A DNA stretch of 64,000 nt, taken from the NCBI GenBank assembly GCA_964036195.1, contig OZ038452.1, forward strand, positions 27,167,785-27,231,784, in the 5' to 3' direction. This stretch comes from Sphaerolaimus hirsutus. Its lineage: Eukaryota; Nematoda; Chromadorea; Monhysterida; Sphaerolaimidae. Numbering within the stretch: the first letter of the stretch is position 1; every line of letters starts with the position of its first letter. Positions 11,601-24,900 of this stretch are shown here, piece by piece. Both the position numbers and the translations under genes were made by a program. The notes under the pieces are model-generated. The model worked only from the letters and a program-made list of their open reading frames with translations. It did not search any database and had not been told where the DNA came from.

Positions 11601-12325
11601 GCATACATGGACATACCAAGGATCTTTGAATAGGGATGGACTGTACACGGAAGCCAGCCAGAGACGTATCCAGGATTTTTGAGCAGGGGCTGCCTGTTTA
11701 CAGAGTATTTACATACTCGTGTATATCCCTGTCTTGTGAACGTGAAAACAGCAGTAATGTACAGGACCGATCACTCACATCCGACCATGGGCGATTTTTT
11801 TAGAAAATTATTCACCACCCGAGAACTAGAGCATTTCGGCCGGGTCTGTTCCATGAAAAATAAAGTTCAAACATTTGGCTAAAAAAGTATATGGGCACCC
11901 CCCGCTGGAACCCACCTTGGGCCGTGTAAATGACCCATATATTTTTTTTAATTCTTTTTGGCTGATCACTCAAGTCCGACTGCGAGTGATAATCAACTAA
12001 AATCCTGCTTTTCAAGGCCGAATTTTGGCCTGAAATACAGAAGATGTTCATGGCAAATTGCCAAATGCAACTTCAATGGCTTTTTTAGCGATAAAAATAG
12101 GATAATGATATTTTTTAGTTTGTATTGATTTGTATGGTGGTACGCACTTCGTCAGAATTTTTATCACAGTAATTTTTAACGCTGCAAAATGAAGCTATGA
12201 AAACGCTTCCACATTAGAGAGAAAGCCAGAGCCATTTTTTTAAAACTTTCCCCGCTCAAATGCCAAATATATCAAATTTGAGAACGTTTGAGGCGAACTT
12301 TGAAGATGATACTTATTTCGTTCTG
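11601..12325. other. No gene seen; end fragment of a CAGGGACGTATCC element, then AT-rich DNA up to the gap
   Basis: GAGACGTATCCAGGATTTTTGAGC at about 11662 matches the end of the hAT-type elements at 5669-7122 and 14399-14773, so a truncated or diverged copy starts here. The rest up to 12325 shows no exon-like open frame with splice sites that I can support. Confidence 0.45.
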
Positions 12326-12525
12326 NNNNNNNNNNNNNNNNNNNNNNNNNNNNNNNNNNNNNNNNNNNNNNNNNNNNNNNNNNNNNNNNNNNNNNNNNNN
12401 NNNNNNNNNNNNNNNNNNNNNNNNNNNNNNNNNNNNNNNNNNNNNNNNNNNNNNNNNNNNNNNNNNNNNNNNNNNNNNNNNNNNNNNNNNNNNNNNNNNN
12501 NNNNNNNNNNNNNNNNNNNNNNNNN
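12326..12525. other. Assembly gap (200 N)
   Basis: A run of exactly 200 N, the usual placeholder for a gap of unknown size. It lies at the inner edge of the right arm. Sequence right after it (12526 on) pairs with about 8955 in the left arm, so the true centre of the inverted duplication is not resolved. Confidence 0.98.
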
Positions 12526-12665
12526 TACCCCATATTGAGTGTACACAGAACGCAAATGACAAAAGCTACGGTTTGTGATCCGGGAAATGCAGAACACGCG
12601 TTAAAAAAATGACTGTGACGTCAGTACCTATTTTTTTATCATCTACATACTTATATAAGTCTATA

Positions 12666-13184
12666 CAGGGGTCTCCTAGGGGGGGGGGGGCTGGGGGGGG
12701 GGCTGCCCCCCCCCCAAATCGGCCAGCTATCTATCTATCCCGGAGGCCGCTCAGCTATCTATCTATCCCGAGGCAAATTTTTTGGCTACTACCCCCAAAG
12801 ACCCCCCCCCCAAATCGCTCAGCTATCTATCTATCTGGAGTCGGTTTTGAGAAATTTTGCCCCAATTTTCGCTCAAAATCACGCAGTTTCGCACCTTTTT
12901 ATAGTTTTTCACCTTCAAAATCGTGCTTCCCGGCTATATACATCGTTATATACCTATTTTTGGCCATTTTATACCTACTTTTGGCTACTTTTAACTGATT
13001 ATGAGCGATTTTTTCCCCTTTCTGCCTTTTTAACCTTGAAAAAGCCTATATATTGTCCCCCCGCCAGCCCCCCCCCAAGCCCCCCCCAGCCCCCCCCAGA
13101 AAAATTTTCAGCGATCTATCCCTCCGGAGGAGCGATTTGCTATCTATCCAGCCCCCGCGAGGGCCAAAATCCTGGAGACCCCTG
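12666..13184. mobile_element. 519-bp hAT-type MITE with CTATC repeats, right arm only
   Basis: The ends are CAGGGGTCTCC and GGAGACCCCTG, flanked by the 8-bp duplication AGTCTATA (12658-12665, 13185-13192). The left arm lacks it at the mirror site. The interior has C-runs and repeats of CAGCTATCTATCTATC, and a CGGAGG motif near the right end. Diverged relatives lie at about 33370-33704, 40990-41070, 54820-55190, 55498-55590 and 59955-60145. Confidence 0.8.
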
Positions 13185-13622
13185 AGTCTATAGACTCTTA
13201 TACATAGTGATTATTGTTACATTTTTCCGCATCTGCGTACGTTACAAACAACAATTTAGTACTGGGAGTTCAAAAACTATCTGGCGAAAAAAATTCCCCC
13301 CCTCGAAATTCTCACTCTGAAACAATCACCCCCGGGGGGTATTTCGAGGAAGTACGGTAAACTTTCGGCATATGGTAAATTTGCGTGAATTTTCAATTTG
13401 AACAAAAATCGCGTGTTTATTTGTTAATAGAGCATATTTCGGGAAATCAAATGAATAGATGGAAACCTGGTTGAAAATTTTGACGAGATAATAATATCCA
13501 CCTCTTGAATAGTTTAAGAGACATTTTGAATTGTTGAGTGACATCTAAATCAAATCCTGAATTTTTTGAGGAATTGGCGAATTGCCACAAAAATCGGCAA
13601 TAATAAGTATTATTGTATTTAG

Positions 13623-15446
13623 TTACTTCAGACTCAGAGTCCCTTTGATAACATTTGAATTCACACTGGACGTGAAGTTACCAAAAATTGTTTGGGCAAG
13701 TGCTGAGGCTACTCAGCGATTTTTTCAAAGAAAACCACATACCGGACATCGTTACTTTGTCATATTTTTAACCGCATTAAGCGCTTAATCCGAATAAAAT
13801 GTTTGCTGTTAAAATTAGCGTCAGGTCAACCCAAAATAAAAGAATCAAATCTTTCGGTCACGTCTGTTCGCATTAATGTTGAGTACGGTGCACTGCGTTT
13901 ATCGGAGTGCGAGCAAATTTGTGACAAATTGACACATGACCAAAACACACCTTCAAGCCTGGCTTGAGAACATATTTAATTTGATCATCGCTTTGATCTT
14001 TTCCGCTGTCCGCAAGGACAAAAGTGCCCAAAATGGAATCAGGAAACATCATAACGGCGCCTTTTTTCCGCTTGCTGATGCCCTTGACGCTCAAAGACGA
14101 TACTGTATTTCGAGAAATGCAAAAAAAGTAAATTGTCTGCTAACCACAAATTACTTTTACACAAAAAGTGTTCAATGAAGTGACGTAAAATGCGCAAAAA
14201 TTTCGACGACACCTTCTCATGGGACAATTATATTAAGTGAATAAGATGTACCGATGACTTATATCGAATAAAACTCGAAGTTTACAGGCAGAACTTTACT
14301 TGACCACTTACTAGTCACTTGTTCGCTTGTGGAATCGGCACCACAACACACAAAACTAATAAAAAGCCCTTTCAGTTTGTTATTACCATTCATACACCCA
14401 GGGACGTATCCAGGATTTTTGAGCGGGGAGGGGGCTGTTTGTTTACGGAGACGGCTCATCACCCCCCCCCCTAAAATTTTGTCTAAACTGTGACGAAAAG
14501 GCGTAATGGCGCTGGCGCCATTCGTAGGCGTCATTGGCGTTGGCGCCAGCTATCGCTGTGTATGTGTGTGAATATGCATACACACTAGCGACAGGCACGC
14601 CAAAATGTATTTTTATGGAAATTTGAGTACAGGAATCGATTTCCTGAAATAATACCGGACGAATGGTGAATTGCGCGCTTGCGCGCTAAATTTTTACATG
14701 GCACCTTCAAAATTTGAACCAAAGGTAGCTTTTCCGTTTTACAGCCCCCCCCCCCCCCCGGGATACGGCCCTGCATACACCGACAACTGCCAATTCCGCC
14801 AGTGGATAAGTAAAAAGTAAAAAAATTGTGATGTAAAAAGTAAAATAAGAAAAAGGTTAAAAGCGATGTTAAAATTAGAAGTGTGAAATCAGATGCGACA
14901 AGTTGAAAGGTTGCTTAGTTTTTAATTTTTAACTTCCCCAATTGCGGGATTGACCCCCCTTCCACAAAATAAAAAATACATTTCCTCACAACTCACATCT
15001 TTTATGTGGCACAAAAGTTGCCAGTTTATCTAGATTGCGGAAGATTTCATGACCATCAGAAAATCGAAGCAATGCAGAACTGGATGCGTGGCGCACGCAC
15101 TGAAGCCCGCCTGAAAAATAGAAAAATTTGCTACCTCATTCAGGCACTCACAGCTACAAAATCTACCCAATTCCAACTGTAATAAAAAAACGGCTCTACA
15201 CACAATATTGATTACATTTCGATATTGCCATATTTGCAATTGAAAGATTTCCCAGGACCCGTCAACTAAAATGTGAATTGACATGGAAACCAGTTGACAC
15301 CCAGCGCCAATAAACCAACTTGAAATTTCAATAGTTTCATACCCTCTGGCAAGCACCCAGTCTCTGTAGGGGTATAACCTTCCTTCAGGGATGGCGCCAT
15401 TTTGGCACGCATCCAAATTTTCCATCGTTGAACTTGAAGCGGTCAT
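13623..15446 (-). CDS. Gene X, unrecognised 160-residue protein, right-arm copy
   Basis: The exons in transcription order are 15320-15446, 14997-15110, 13941-14102, 13623-13702, with the same lengths and phases as the left-arm copy. Start (MTASSSTM), basic stretch (KGISKRKKGAV) and C-terminus (IKGTLSLK) are all intact. I noticed only a few amino acid changes, for example R to S in SRVNSN of the last exon and P to Q after SDD in exon 3. Purely neutral decay would be expected to break at least one copy over time, so the duplication is either young or both copies are constrained. The intron between exons 2 and 3 holds the un-nested 375-bp hAT-type element. Function unknown. Confidence 0.55.
14399..14773. 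mobile_element. hAT-type MITE in intron of gene X, right arm (un-nested form)
   Basis: CAGGGACGTATCCAGG at one end, CCCGGGATACGGCCCTG at the other, flanked by CATACACC (14391-14398, 14774-14781). It is the allele or paralogue of 5669-7122 without the 1083-bp nested element, and so gives the exact empty site for that insertion. Confidence 0.8.
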
Positions 15447-15918
15447 TTTTACCTTAATTGGCGCTAGCTTTTTCGATAGGAAAATTGTTGGAGGTTAAAA
15501 TGAGTATAAAAGAGGTTATATGTACGCGCCACACTGCACTGTGTTTATTTTCACACTTTTCTGGTGAATTACAAAAATTAATTAGAAATGATCGCATTTT
15601 TCTTTGGTAAAATATGACATGTAATCACCACAAAGCCGTTTCCACATTCGATATTATTTGAAAAATAAAATCGAAAAAGTATCAGCTGCAGTTAGGTCAA
15701 GAGTAAAAAACACAAAACCCGTTTTGCACACTGAAGCACCCGCATTAATAAAAAAGTGAGCAAAAAAACAAAAAAAACGTGAATCATAAACACTATAGAA
15801 AACAGAATTTGAAAAATCTGAATTATCACACAAAATCAATCCCACCCAAAACACAGTAAAAAAAGTGAACCTACATACATAAACCTCCATTTACCTACCC
15901 CCCACAAAACCATACAAA

Positions 15919-18900
15919 TCAACACTTGGGCGGAGGTTCATAGGCTGGGGGAGGTGAAATACTCGTTGCACTCGGCTTCGCGTTAGCATCAGAAGTTTGG
16001 GCTAAAAAAGGAACAGTCGCAGATGGAGGCATCTGAAATTGGATGGGGTTGGAGATTAACGAAATTTTGTTTGTTTTGTGTTTGGTCATATTTGAAGTTA
16101 GAACCAATGAGTGTCAGTGATATAATGGCAATTATGATCCCATTTTTTTCGTGTTGCACTGCCAGCTATCGTTGGCACGCTGCCAACGTAAGAACAATAA
16201 CCGCGTCTTTCAAAATAAAGCGCAAGTAAAGATTACGTCACCAAATTAAACAAAATCTGTTTGTAACTTCCACTGAAGTGGACTACAGTACATACCACCA
16301 TAAGGCTTCAAGACATGTGTCGCATGTAGAAGTTAATTGTTGGCACGCTGCCAGCGAATGCATAAGTTACTACGGGTGCAGAGAATCAGGTCATTGGAGT
16401 AAAAGTACTTTTCAGTTTGAGTGACGCCAATAGTTAATTTCACAAATAGTGAACAAGCAAACCTGGTGATACTGCATTGGGTCTTCATGCTGCACGGGCA
16501 AATTGCCAGTGCTTTGACTGTTTTGCCCTCCAAAAATGTTAGGTTCTCCGCCGGTGGGCGGGGCCAAATTCTGATTTGTCCCGTTGTCGTTGGGCGGCAT
16601 GCTGCAAAGAAGTTAATCGAGTTTGGATTAGGACGTTTATTACTTTTAGGGATGCTGCGATAAACTGGCTTGAATAAAGAGTGCTTCTTTAGCATATATT
16701 ATAAACAATAGATATCGAAACTTCTGAAAGTATGTTTTATCCCATAAATATTTATATCCAACTCCACACAGCCATACATCAAGAAATAAAAAAATTAATC
16801 AACAAAAAACATTCCTATGCAATTTTCCACCAACCACATAAAAAATCAAACCACTCAAAAAGACCCACCCCTGCTGAGGTCCGTTCCACTGGTACCCCCC
16901 AAAATCACTGTGACCCTGCTGTGGGGGTGGATACCCCTGCTGTGGGGGTGGGTACCCCTGCGTAGGAGGGTACCCTTGAGAGGGTTCTTGTGGGTACCCC
17001 TGCTGCGGTGGGGGGTACCCCATGGGTTGCATGGGGTACTGCTGTGGCGGCATTGACGGCATTTGCATGTTGATCACCGGCGCCACGTGCACCTGGATTT
17101 GGAATGGCAGACTATCTTTTTACTTGAAGCACACCTGGACCTACCTGTGCACTGAATTTTACAACCCAAAAATGAAACGTTACGTAAACAAATAGTATAC
17201 AAAAACGTTGGTCATTTTAAAAAAATAATAAAACACTAGCCAAGTGCGAAAAAAAAAAATTAAAAAAAGAAACGTGAACAATTTTGCTGTCCAAAATATA
17301 CCTGGTTTTCCATTTTGGGCGCGACGTGCATTGCACTTTCAGAATTCAATCCAGTTTGTTTCTGCTGCGTCGATTGCGCTGTATTGCCCGCCCTACCGCC
17401 ACCTATAAAATTTGGGAAATAAGTAACATTTTTACACATTTTGTGAAAAAGAACAAATGTTTTTAGTAAACATTTTATACAATAACATAAATAAAATAAA
17501 CCGTATTTATAAATTTTGGGAAACTAAAGGATTTACGCTGTTTGTTGGACAGTAAACTTTGTTAAAAATTTACTGCCTACCGAAAGCGTGCGCGATTGAT
17601 ACCAATCAGATAGCCAAATATGTAAATATATAGCTGGGTAATTTGGGATTTACGCCAACGTCCCATTTTTAAAATATATTTTGGGAAATAAAAAGTTTTT
17701 TTTCATTTTGGGAAACTATGAAAGAATTTTCGTAGTTTCTGGGACAATAAACTTTGTTTAGATAGGCGGTTATTTGGTATACCTACAATTGGAGGTACAG
17801 TGTGCGCAGATATTTTGCTTTGCATGCGGCGGTCAGCGCAAGCTCCGCCCACTTTCGTCTCAATGCCCGCGCGCGCTAACCCCAAAAATCACGAGCGTTG
17901 CGTCAGGCTCGCCCTTTTTGTGTGAGAGCTCTATAAAGACAGTTAAATTTCTACAATTTCTTACATTTGACAAAGAACGCACATAATTTTAGCCCTCTGT
18001 GCGTACGCTCGACCCACAATTCCCATTTTCAAGCGCGTGATGGGCCTCGAAGTTTGTAAAAATCACAATTTTTGTGTTGACCGTGGTGCTGTTGATGGCC
18101 TCGATGGTTTGGATGTCCACTAGACTGGGCAATTCACCAAAGTCTAGTTTTAGCAGCAGTTAGAACAGTTTTGCAAGTGTAGGGGGTTGATCGGTTATTT
18201 TGGGCATTAAAACTGATTTCTCAATGACAAAGGAGAAATTTCAGAGCACACAGGACAGATTTGGATCACAGAATCTCATTATGGAGAACTGATTTTATTT
18301 ACTAACTCTCTAGCAAACTTCCTTCACACAGAAACAGAGTGGCAGACTGAATTGAAAAACTGAAAATGGACTGGGAGAGGGGAAAATGTATTGAAAAACA
18401 CCCTACAATAATAATGTGAATAAACTGGTAGATAAATGCACATTTTACGTAGTATTGCAGCTAAATATAACAGTGGTGTAGTATTCACTACTTACTGTAG
18501 GTACTGGGGGAAGTACAAATTTGCCTAAAGTGAAAACTATTAATTTAGTGGCACAAAGCGAGAATCCACTTAGCAAATTGGGCCTAACAATTTGTCAAGA
18601 ACTTCCTGTTGAAAGTTTCAGAGCTTCTACCTAATGCTGGCAAGCTTCAAAATCACGCCAAAAAGCTACTTAAAGCATTCAATAAATTAAACATGAATTT
18701 CAATTGAACATGAAATAAATGATGAATAAATAGTCACTCTATTATAGTTCACTTAGAAATAACTCAATATGATGATTAAACTGCTCTTATAATTGGAGAA
18801 ATTGAATTTCCAGGGATAAATAGAAGAAACTCATCTTAAATAATTTATAACATGTGATAGGATAACTTTTGGCAAAAATGATTGGTACGATGCGATAGAG

Positions 18901-21900
18901 CATGAAATTTAGGATATATTTGATATAAGAAATTTTTCTATTTAAAGTTATCAATTTGACACTTTTACAGATGGGAACTCAACACCTAAAAAAGGAACTA
19001 ACACCAAATAAATGGAGAAAATGCAACTGTTGAACCAGCTAGCTACTTTATGAAACTGGGCTAATAATGCAGCTGTGCTTTATAGAAAATGATTGGGCCT
19101 TAGCGCAGAGCCTAAAAATGAACAAATGTTGGATAAATATTGTGCTTGAATTGTGCAGTGCAATGCAAACTTAATATAAATTTAATTAAGAAATAAATAA
19201 AGTTTGAGTGGTTTGGTAATGGCTACAGATAAACATATAAACCTATATATTTTCTTGATCAGCGGAAAATTGCGAGTTGAATGAGCCTAATATCGAATTC
19301 ATAAACCTAACTTAAACATATTTGACTTTTTAATCTAAAATTTCTCAATAAACCTTCAGAAAACATAAAACTTATAAAATACATAAAACTCAAACACAAA
19401 ACAATACTGGGTGCCCTGAACACCCATAGTTGACTCATGGGAGATGTCCTGACCGTTTTTGATTAAATTACCAACGGTCAGCACACTCGGGGCGAAAAAG
19501 TTGTTGCAGCCACTGTTGCTGCAACATCACATGTCGGTAGTCGTGGTGGGTGCCAGAGTGATCAGGGGGGTCTCCACAGTTGCCTGGGTGGAGAACGTGG
19601 TCGTCGTCGGGGTTGGTGATGCCAACGCCGCGTGCGCCAAGTGATGAAGCATGTAGCCTTCGGTGTCGCTTCCTGCGCGTTCTCGCGTTGTGAATTTTCT
19701 GATATCAGGCATGTAAACGAGGTCTCTTTTCCTGGCTCTCTTTGTCTCTTCTTTGACTTGGCTTTCCTCATCTGACTCATCTGGTTGACCATAGACTGAG
19801 AGAGACTTTGCCATTCGGTCTTCAATTTCTGCTCTTTTGGTGAATCTAACAGATTGGCTGGAGTTTGATCTGGCATATTTCTTGAGTACTGGTTTCAACT
19901 CTGTTTTTCTGACTTTTCTCTTTGGCTGACTTTTGCTGGGCTCCACGGATTTCTTGGCAGTGTATCTCAATACTTTGAAACATATCCACAGGCACTTGAA
20001 TGGGCATACAATGCATTTCCACATGCATGTGTATGCACATGGTGGTATCACTGGTTTCCCTGTGGCAATCCTCCAATTGTACCACAGATATCCAGCTCCA
20101 CCAAGCATGACCACTAGGATGATGATTCCTAGCAGCAGTGATAATGTATTGATCACCACTTGGAATGGCCCTTTGAGCATCTGTCCTAGGGATGTGGTGA
20201 ATCCTTTGTTGATTCCTGTGATGTAGTGCCCATACGCTTTGCTTATTCCCTCTGCTGTGTGTTCAATACCAGCTCCCAATCCTTCAATTGAACTCTTAAT
20301 CACTGTTGGGTCCAGTGACATATCTGCTGTGTAATCCACTAGCTGTCTCTGTACTTGCTCCAGATTCTGCAGTCTCTGTATCTGGCCTCTGACATCCATG
20401 AAATTGGTGACTCTGTTCATCACATTCGTAAACAGGTGTGGAGCATCAAATGTGAATGCTTTCCACTCTCCTTTCCATGTCATTTCAATTGGAGTTTCTG
20501 TTACATGCACTATTCCATGTGCAGATTTCCACTGCCCATTTTCTGTCTTGTACAAATGTGGTGTGGTATGGCTGCAGTCCTCTTGTGGTGAACTCTCCAC
20601 TAAGTCTCTGCTGCCTGGACTCTTGAACCACAGTGCTCCATTTAGCTTTAATCTCATGGGTGTGTATTTATAACATGTTTCTGCCACTTTTCCTGTCTGG
20701 TAAATGATGTATGGCTGCACCATCTTGCATTCCCAGAACATGATGGCTTCTCCTGCCCATTCTGCATGCACATCCTGTCTTCCCAGCATTGCCCTGATGC
20801 CTAATGTTGGGTCGATTCTGAATAGCTGTCTCAACATGTCCAACTGGTGCTTTCTGAGCTGGCATAACTGATGCCACACAATGACAAACTGTGCCTGTGT
20901 CATTTTTCTGACAGCATATTGCAAGTATTGGAACTTTGAATTGCTGTCATCTGGATGGAGGTGGAGTGTAGTGCTGAGTGTGGATTCTGATGCCTCCATA
21001 ATGTCTCCTGGTACTGCCCATTCCACAGGAACATCCTGTCTGCGATGGAACTTGATGAACACTCCACCCTGGTCTGTATAGAATGTGTCTATTGTTGGTA
21101 CACATTCTGAACCCATTGGCCTTCTAGTTTTATTGCTGTGGGAATATGCTGCTTGTAACTTGGATATGATGATGGTCTGTCCAGCCACTTCTGTCTTGAA
21201 TACATCCACTTTCTCATATGCACACTGGTGTCTGAAATTCTCTGTATCCCACACTGTGATGCCATAATTGTGATCTCTGCAGTGGCCCATCATGGCCCTA
21301 CATTGACTGAAATCTTGTAAATCACTGATTACTGTCTTGCCATCTAATGATGCAACTGTTCCCTCTTCCATGTAAAAGTTGCTGACAACATTTTCTTTGT
21401 CATGACAGCACCATTTATATTCCACATGTAAAGTTCTGTTGGTGGTCCACACTTTGGGTTCCATTTCCACCAATTCTATTCCTTGAAACACTTTGTGAAC
21501 TCTGGCATAATTGCAGGCTACCACACCAACTTGCTGGTATTTCTCAAATTCTCCTGTGATTCCTCTGGCTCCCCAGAAGCTGGTGTGGGTAACAATTTCC
21601 TTGATTCTGATATAGCATCTGTATGCTTTCTCTTTCTGTGGCACCTGCCTCTGCGCATAAAGTGTCACTGTGGCAGCCCTGACAAGCCTTCTGGGTGGGA
21701 TGTGACAGTGTACCTCCTCAGGCACTGTGATTGCATGCCCATGTCTGCCACTGGTGCAAATCTGGTATTTCTGGCTTTGTGATGCGATCACCTGCTCCAC
21801 AGGATGATCCCTGATGGCTTGCTTAAATTTCTCATAACTCTGTAATTTCCTGACAGGTTTTGGATATTTGGGTGATGGCAATGGTGGCCATGGCGTCATG

Positions 21901-24900
21901 TCTGAATACACTGATGGCCTGGGTGTTGTATTGTGGATATACGACCTCGTAAATACTTCTGAGTATTTTCTGGTGAGTTCCCTGACAGGCGCTGCTTCTG
22001 ACAGGTTTGTCAGTGCCAGCAATGTCAACATTCCAATCATCAGATTGGCCATTGTTGCTTTCCTGGTATTGTCTCTGATCACTTTGATGGCACTCCTCAG
22101 CACTCTATCTGATTCAGGGACATACTCCTGTTTTCTCTTCTTTTGCTGGCTTAACTCTCTGGCATGTTTCTGAACCACTTCTGAATCCAACAAATCTGGC
22201 TTTCCATTGACTCCAGATTCTGGTATATCCATGGTTTTGGAATTGATTTCCATTGGATACAGCAAATTGATGGGTCTGCTCAACACATTCTGGTTGGCAG
22301 TTTTCACTCTTGCTGATCGAATCTCTCCATCTTGACTCTGCTCCAACTGCTCAATTCGGCCCATTTTCCATGCCCCTCTTGGCATGTTTTCTTCAAAGAT
22401 GAACACAATGTCTCCCACTTTGGGCTTTTGCTGTGCTGTCAATCTGCCATGTGCATGTGTCACCTTTGTTCTCTCTCTGAGACTTGGCAAATATTCCTGG
22501 TGCCATGTTTCCCAGAACTTATCCAAAGTCTTCTGGGTGGACTCCCAGTACTTCTGTAATTTGGCTGCATTGTCAATTTTTGGCACATACTCATCATCCT
22601 TGGAGTCTGTGTCAAACTGTGGAGTTCCAATCTGACCCTCTCCAATCAAAAAATCCTTTGGGGTGAGCACTCTCAGGCTCTTCACATCTCCATAGATGTA
22701 GGAAATTGGTCTGCTGTTAACTACTGCCTCAATTTCTGGCAGCAGTGTGAGCAATTCTGGCAGTTCCATCATTTTGTGGCCAACTGCTGCTTTGAAATGC
22801 TTCTTGGTGATGCCCACCATTCTCTCATAAACTCCTCCCTGCCATGGTGCCATGGGAGTGGTCATTTCCCATCTGATTTCATTCTGTGAAAAATATGTAT
22901 ACACCAATTCATCATTCACTGTCTGAATCCATTCTTGTTCAGTATTGATGGCTTTGCTGGCACTTTTTTGCAGCACTTGCCCTGTCAATCTGAATTGTGT
23001 GGCATTGTCTGAAAGAACTGTCTCAGGTCTGCCACGTCTGGCAGCAAATCTTCTGAATGCATTTATGAACTCTCTGGCTGTCATGTCAATAACTGCCTCA
23101 AGGTGTACTGCACGTGTCACCATGCATGTGAACAGGCAAATCCACATTTTCTTGTGCTCTTTGCCTTGTCTGTACCACACTGGCCCCAGGTAATCCAATC
23201 CAGTGTACTGAAATGGTCTGACTCTTTGAACTCTCATTGCTGGCAAATCTGGCATCTTTGGCAATGGGTATGGCCTTGCTTTGAGTTTCTGGCATGTGGC
23301 ACATTTTCTGATGATATTGTACACCAACTTTCTGCCTTGAGTTATCCAGTACTTTTTTCTCAACTCTGCCAATGTATGCTGCACTCCAGCATGCAAACTT
23401 GACTCATGTTGGTCTCTGATGATCAGTTCTGTCAATGGGTGTTGAGTTGGCAGCAACTTCAATGGCACTGTGACCTGCTCTGGGTCTGTGTGTGCCATTC
23501 TGCCATGACAATTCAGGATTCCATTCTGATCCATCTTTATGTTGAGCCATCTGATCAGCTGATCATGTTTAGCCATTTCTGGACCTTTGCTCTGTCCAGT
23601 GACCAATATTTGTCTGACTTCTGGATAATGACCCTTTTGTGTTGACTCAATCCAGTAATTGAGTGCCAAATTTCGTTCTTCCATACTGATAATGCCATTT
23701 GGTTTCATTGTGCTCTGCATTTCAAGCATAACTTTTGACAGGTCATTCTGGCCATTTTGCTGACTGCTCTTTTTTCTGCACATCTTTTTCACGAACCTCA
23801 TCACATGCACTGTTGTACCCAGCAGTTTCTGCAGTGATGAGAAACGATACAACCTAATCCTCAATGGATTCAGCTCCCCTGAGATCAGATTGTGCTCTTC
23901 TGGGTGGTCTAGCAGTTGCTGTGTTACCCCCAGGTAAATTGGACTGGACTTTGGGCATTTCAGTTCCTCTTTTTTGATTTCTGCCATCAATTCTGGTGTG
24001 ACTGGATCCACTCTTGGCTCTGGCCACACTCCAGTTTGGAGCCATTCTGGTCCATGCCACCAAAGCTGGCTGTTCTCCAGTTCTGTCATACTCATTCCTC
24101 TTGTTGCCATGTCTGCTGGGTTCTCCCATCCAGCCACATGTCTAATGTGCATATTGGCTGTCTCTGCTCTAATTTTCTCAATCTCATTAAGCCTGTTCTT
24201 GACAAAACAGGCCAGTGGTTTTGCTGTGGTCAGCCACTTCAGACAGCATGCTGAATGTGACCACAGTATTGTTGCATTAAACTTGATGTGGCTCATTTCC
24301 TTGTGAATGAATTTCACCATTCTGCTGCCAATCAACATGGCCAACAGCTCTAGCCTTGGGATTGTAATCTCTGGCTTTTTGGGAGCCAGCCTGAGTCTCG
24401 AGTACAGCAGACTCACTTCATATTGGCAATCAGGCTGTATTTGGCACAGATATGCCACTGCGCTGTATGCAATTGCTGATGCATCCACAAAGATGTGTAA
24501 TCTCACTGGTCTATCCAAATTGAGATGTATTTTTCTGTCAAATTTGATGTCTCCAATCTGGATCAACTCCTTTTCCAGTTGCTGCCATTTTTCTGTTTGC
24601 TCATCTGTTAGTGGTGCATCCCATTCTTTTTCACTTGGTCCTGCTTGCCACAATGTCTGCAGGAACCTCTTTGCTGGCAGCATGACTGGACTGACCAGCC
24701 CCATTGGGTCAAAGCATCCTGCTGTGACTTTTGCCACCACTCTTTTGGTGGGTGGTTGCCATTTCTGTTCACTTTCTGACTCTGACTGTTGAATTGATTT
24801 TGGCATTTTTAGCCACATCTGATCAGTTTCTGTGCTCCATTTCATGCCAAGCACAGTAGTTTCTGTCTCTTTTGCTTTATCATTCTCTTTTATTTGCATC

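Noticed and set aside
13582..13788. Frame reading VPLITFEFTLDVKLPKIVW, present in both arms
   Set aside because: It is the antisense of the last exon of gene X, which explains its conservation between arms.
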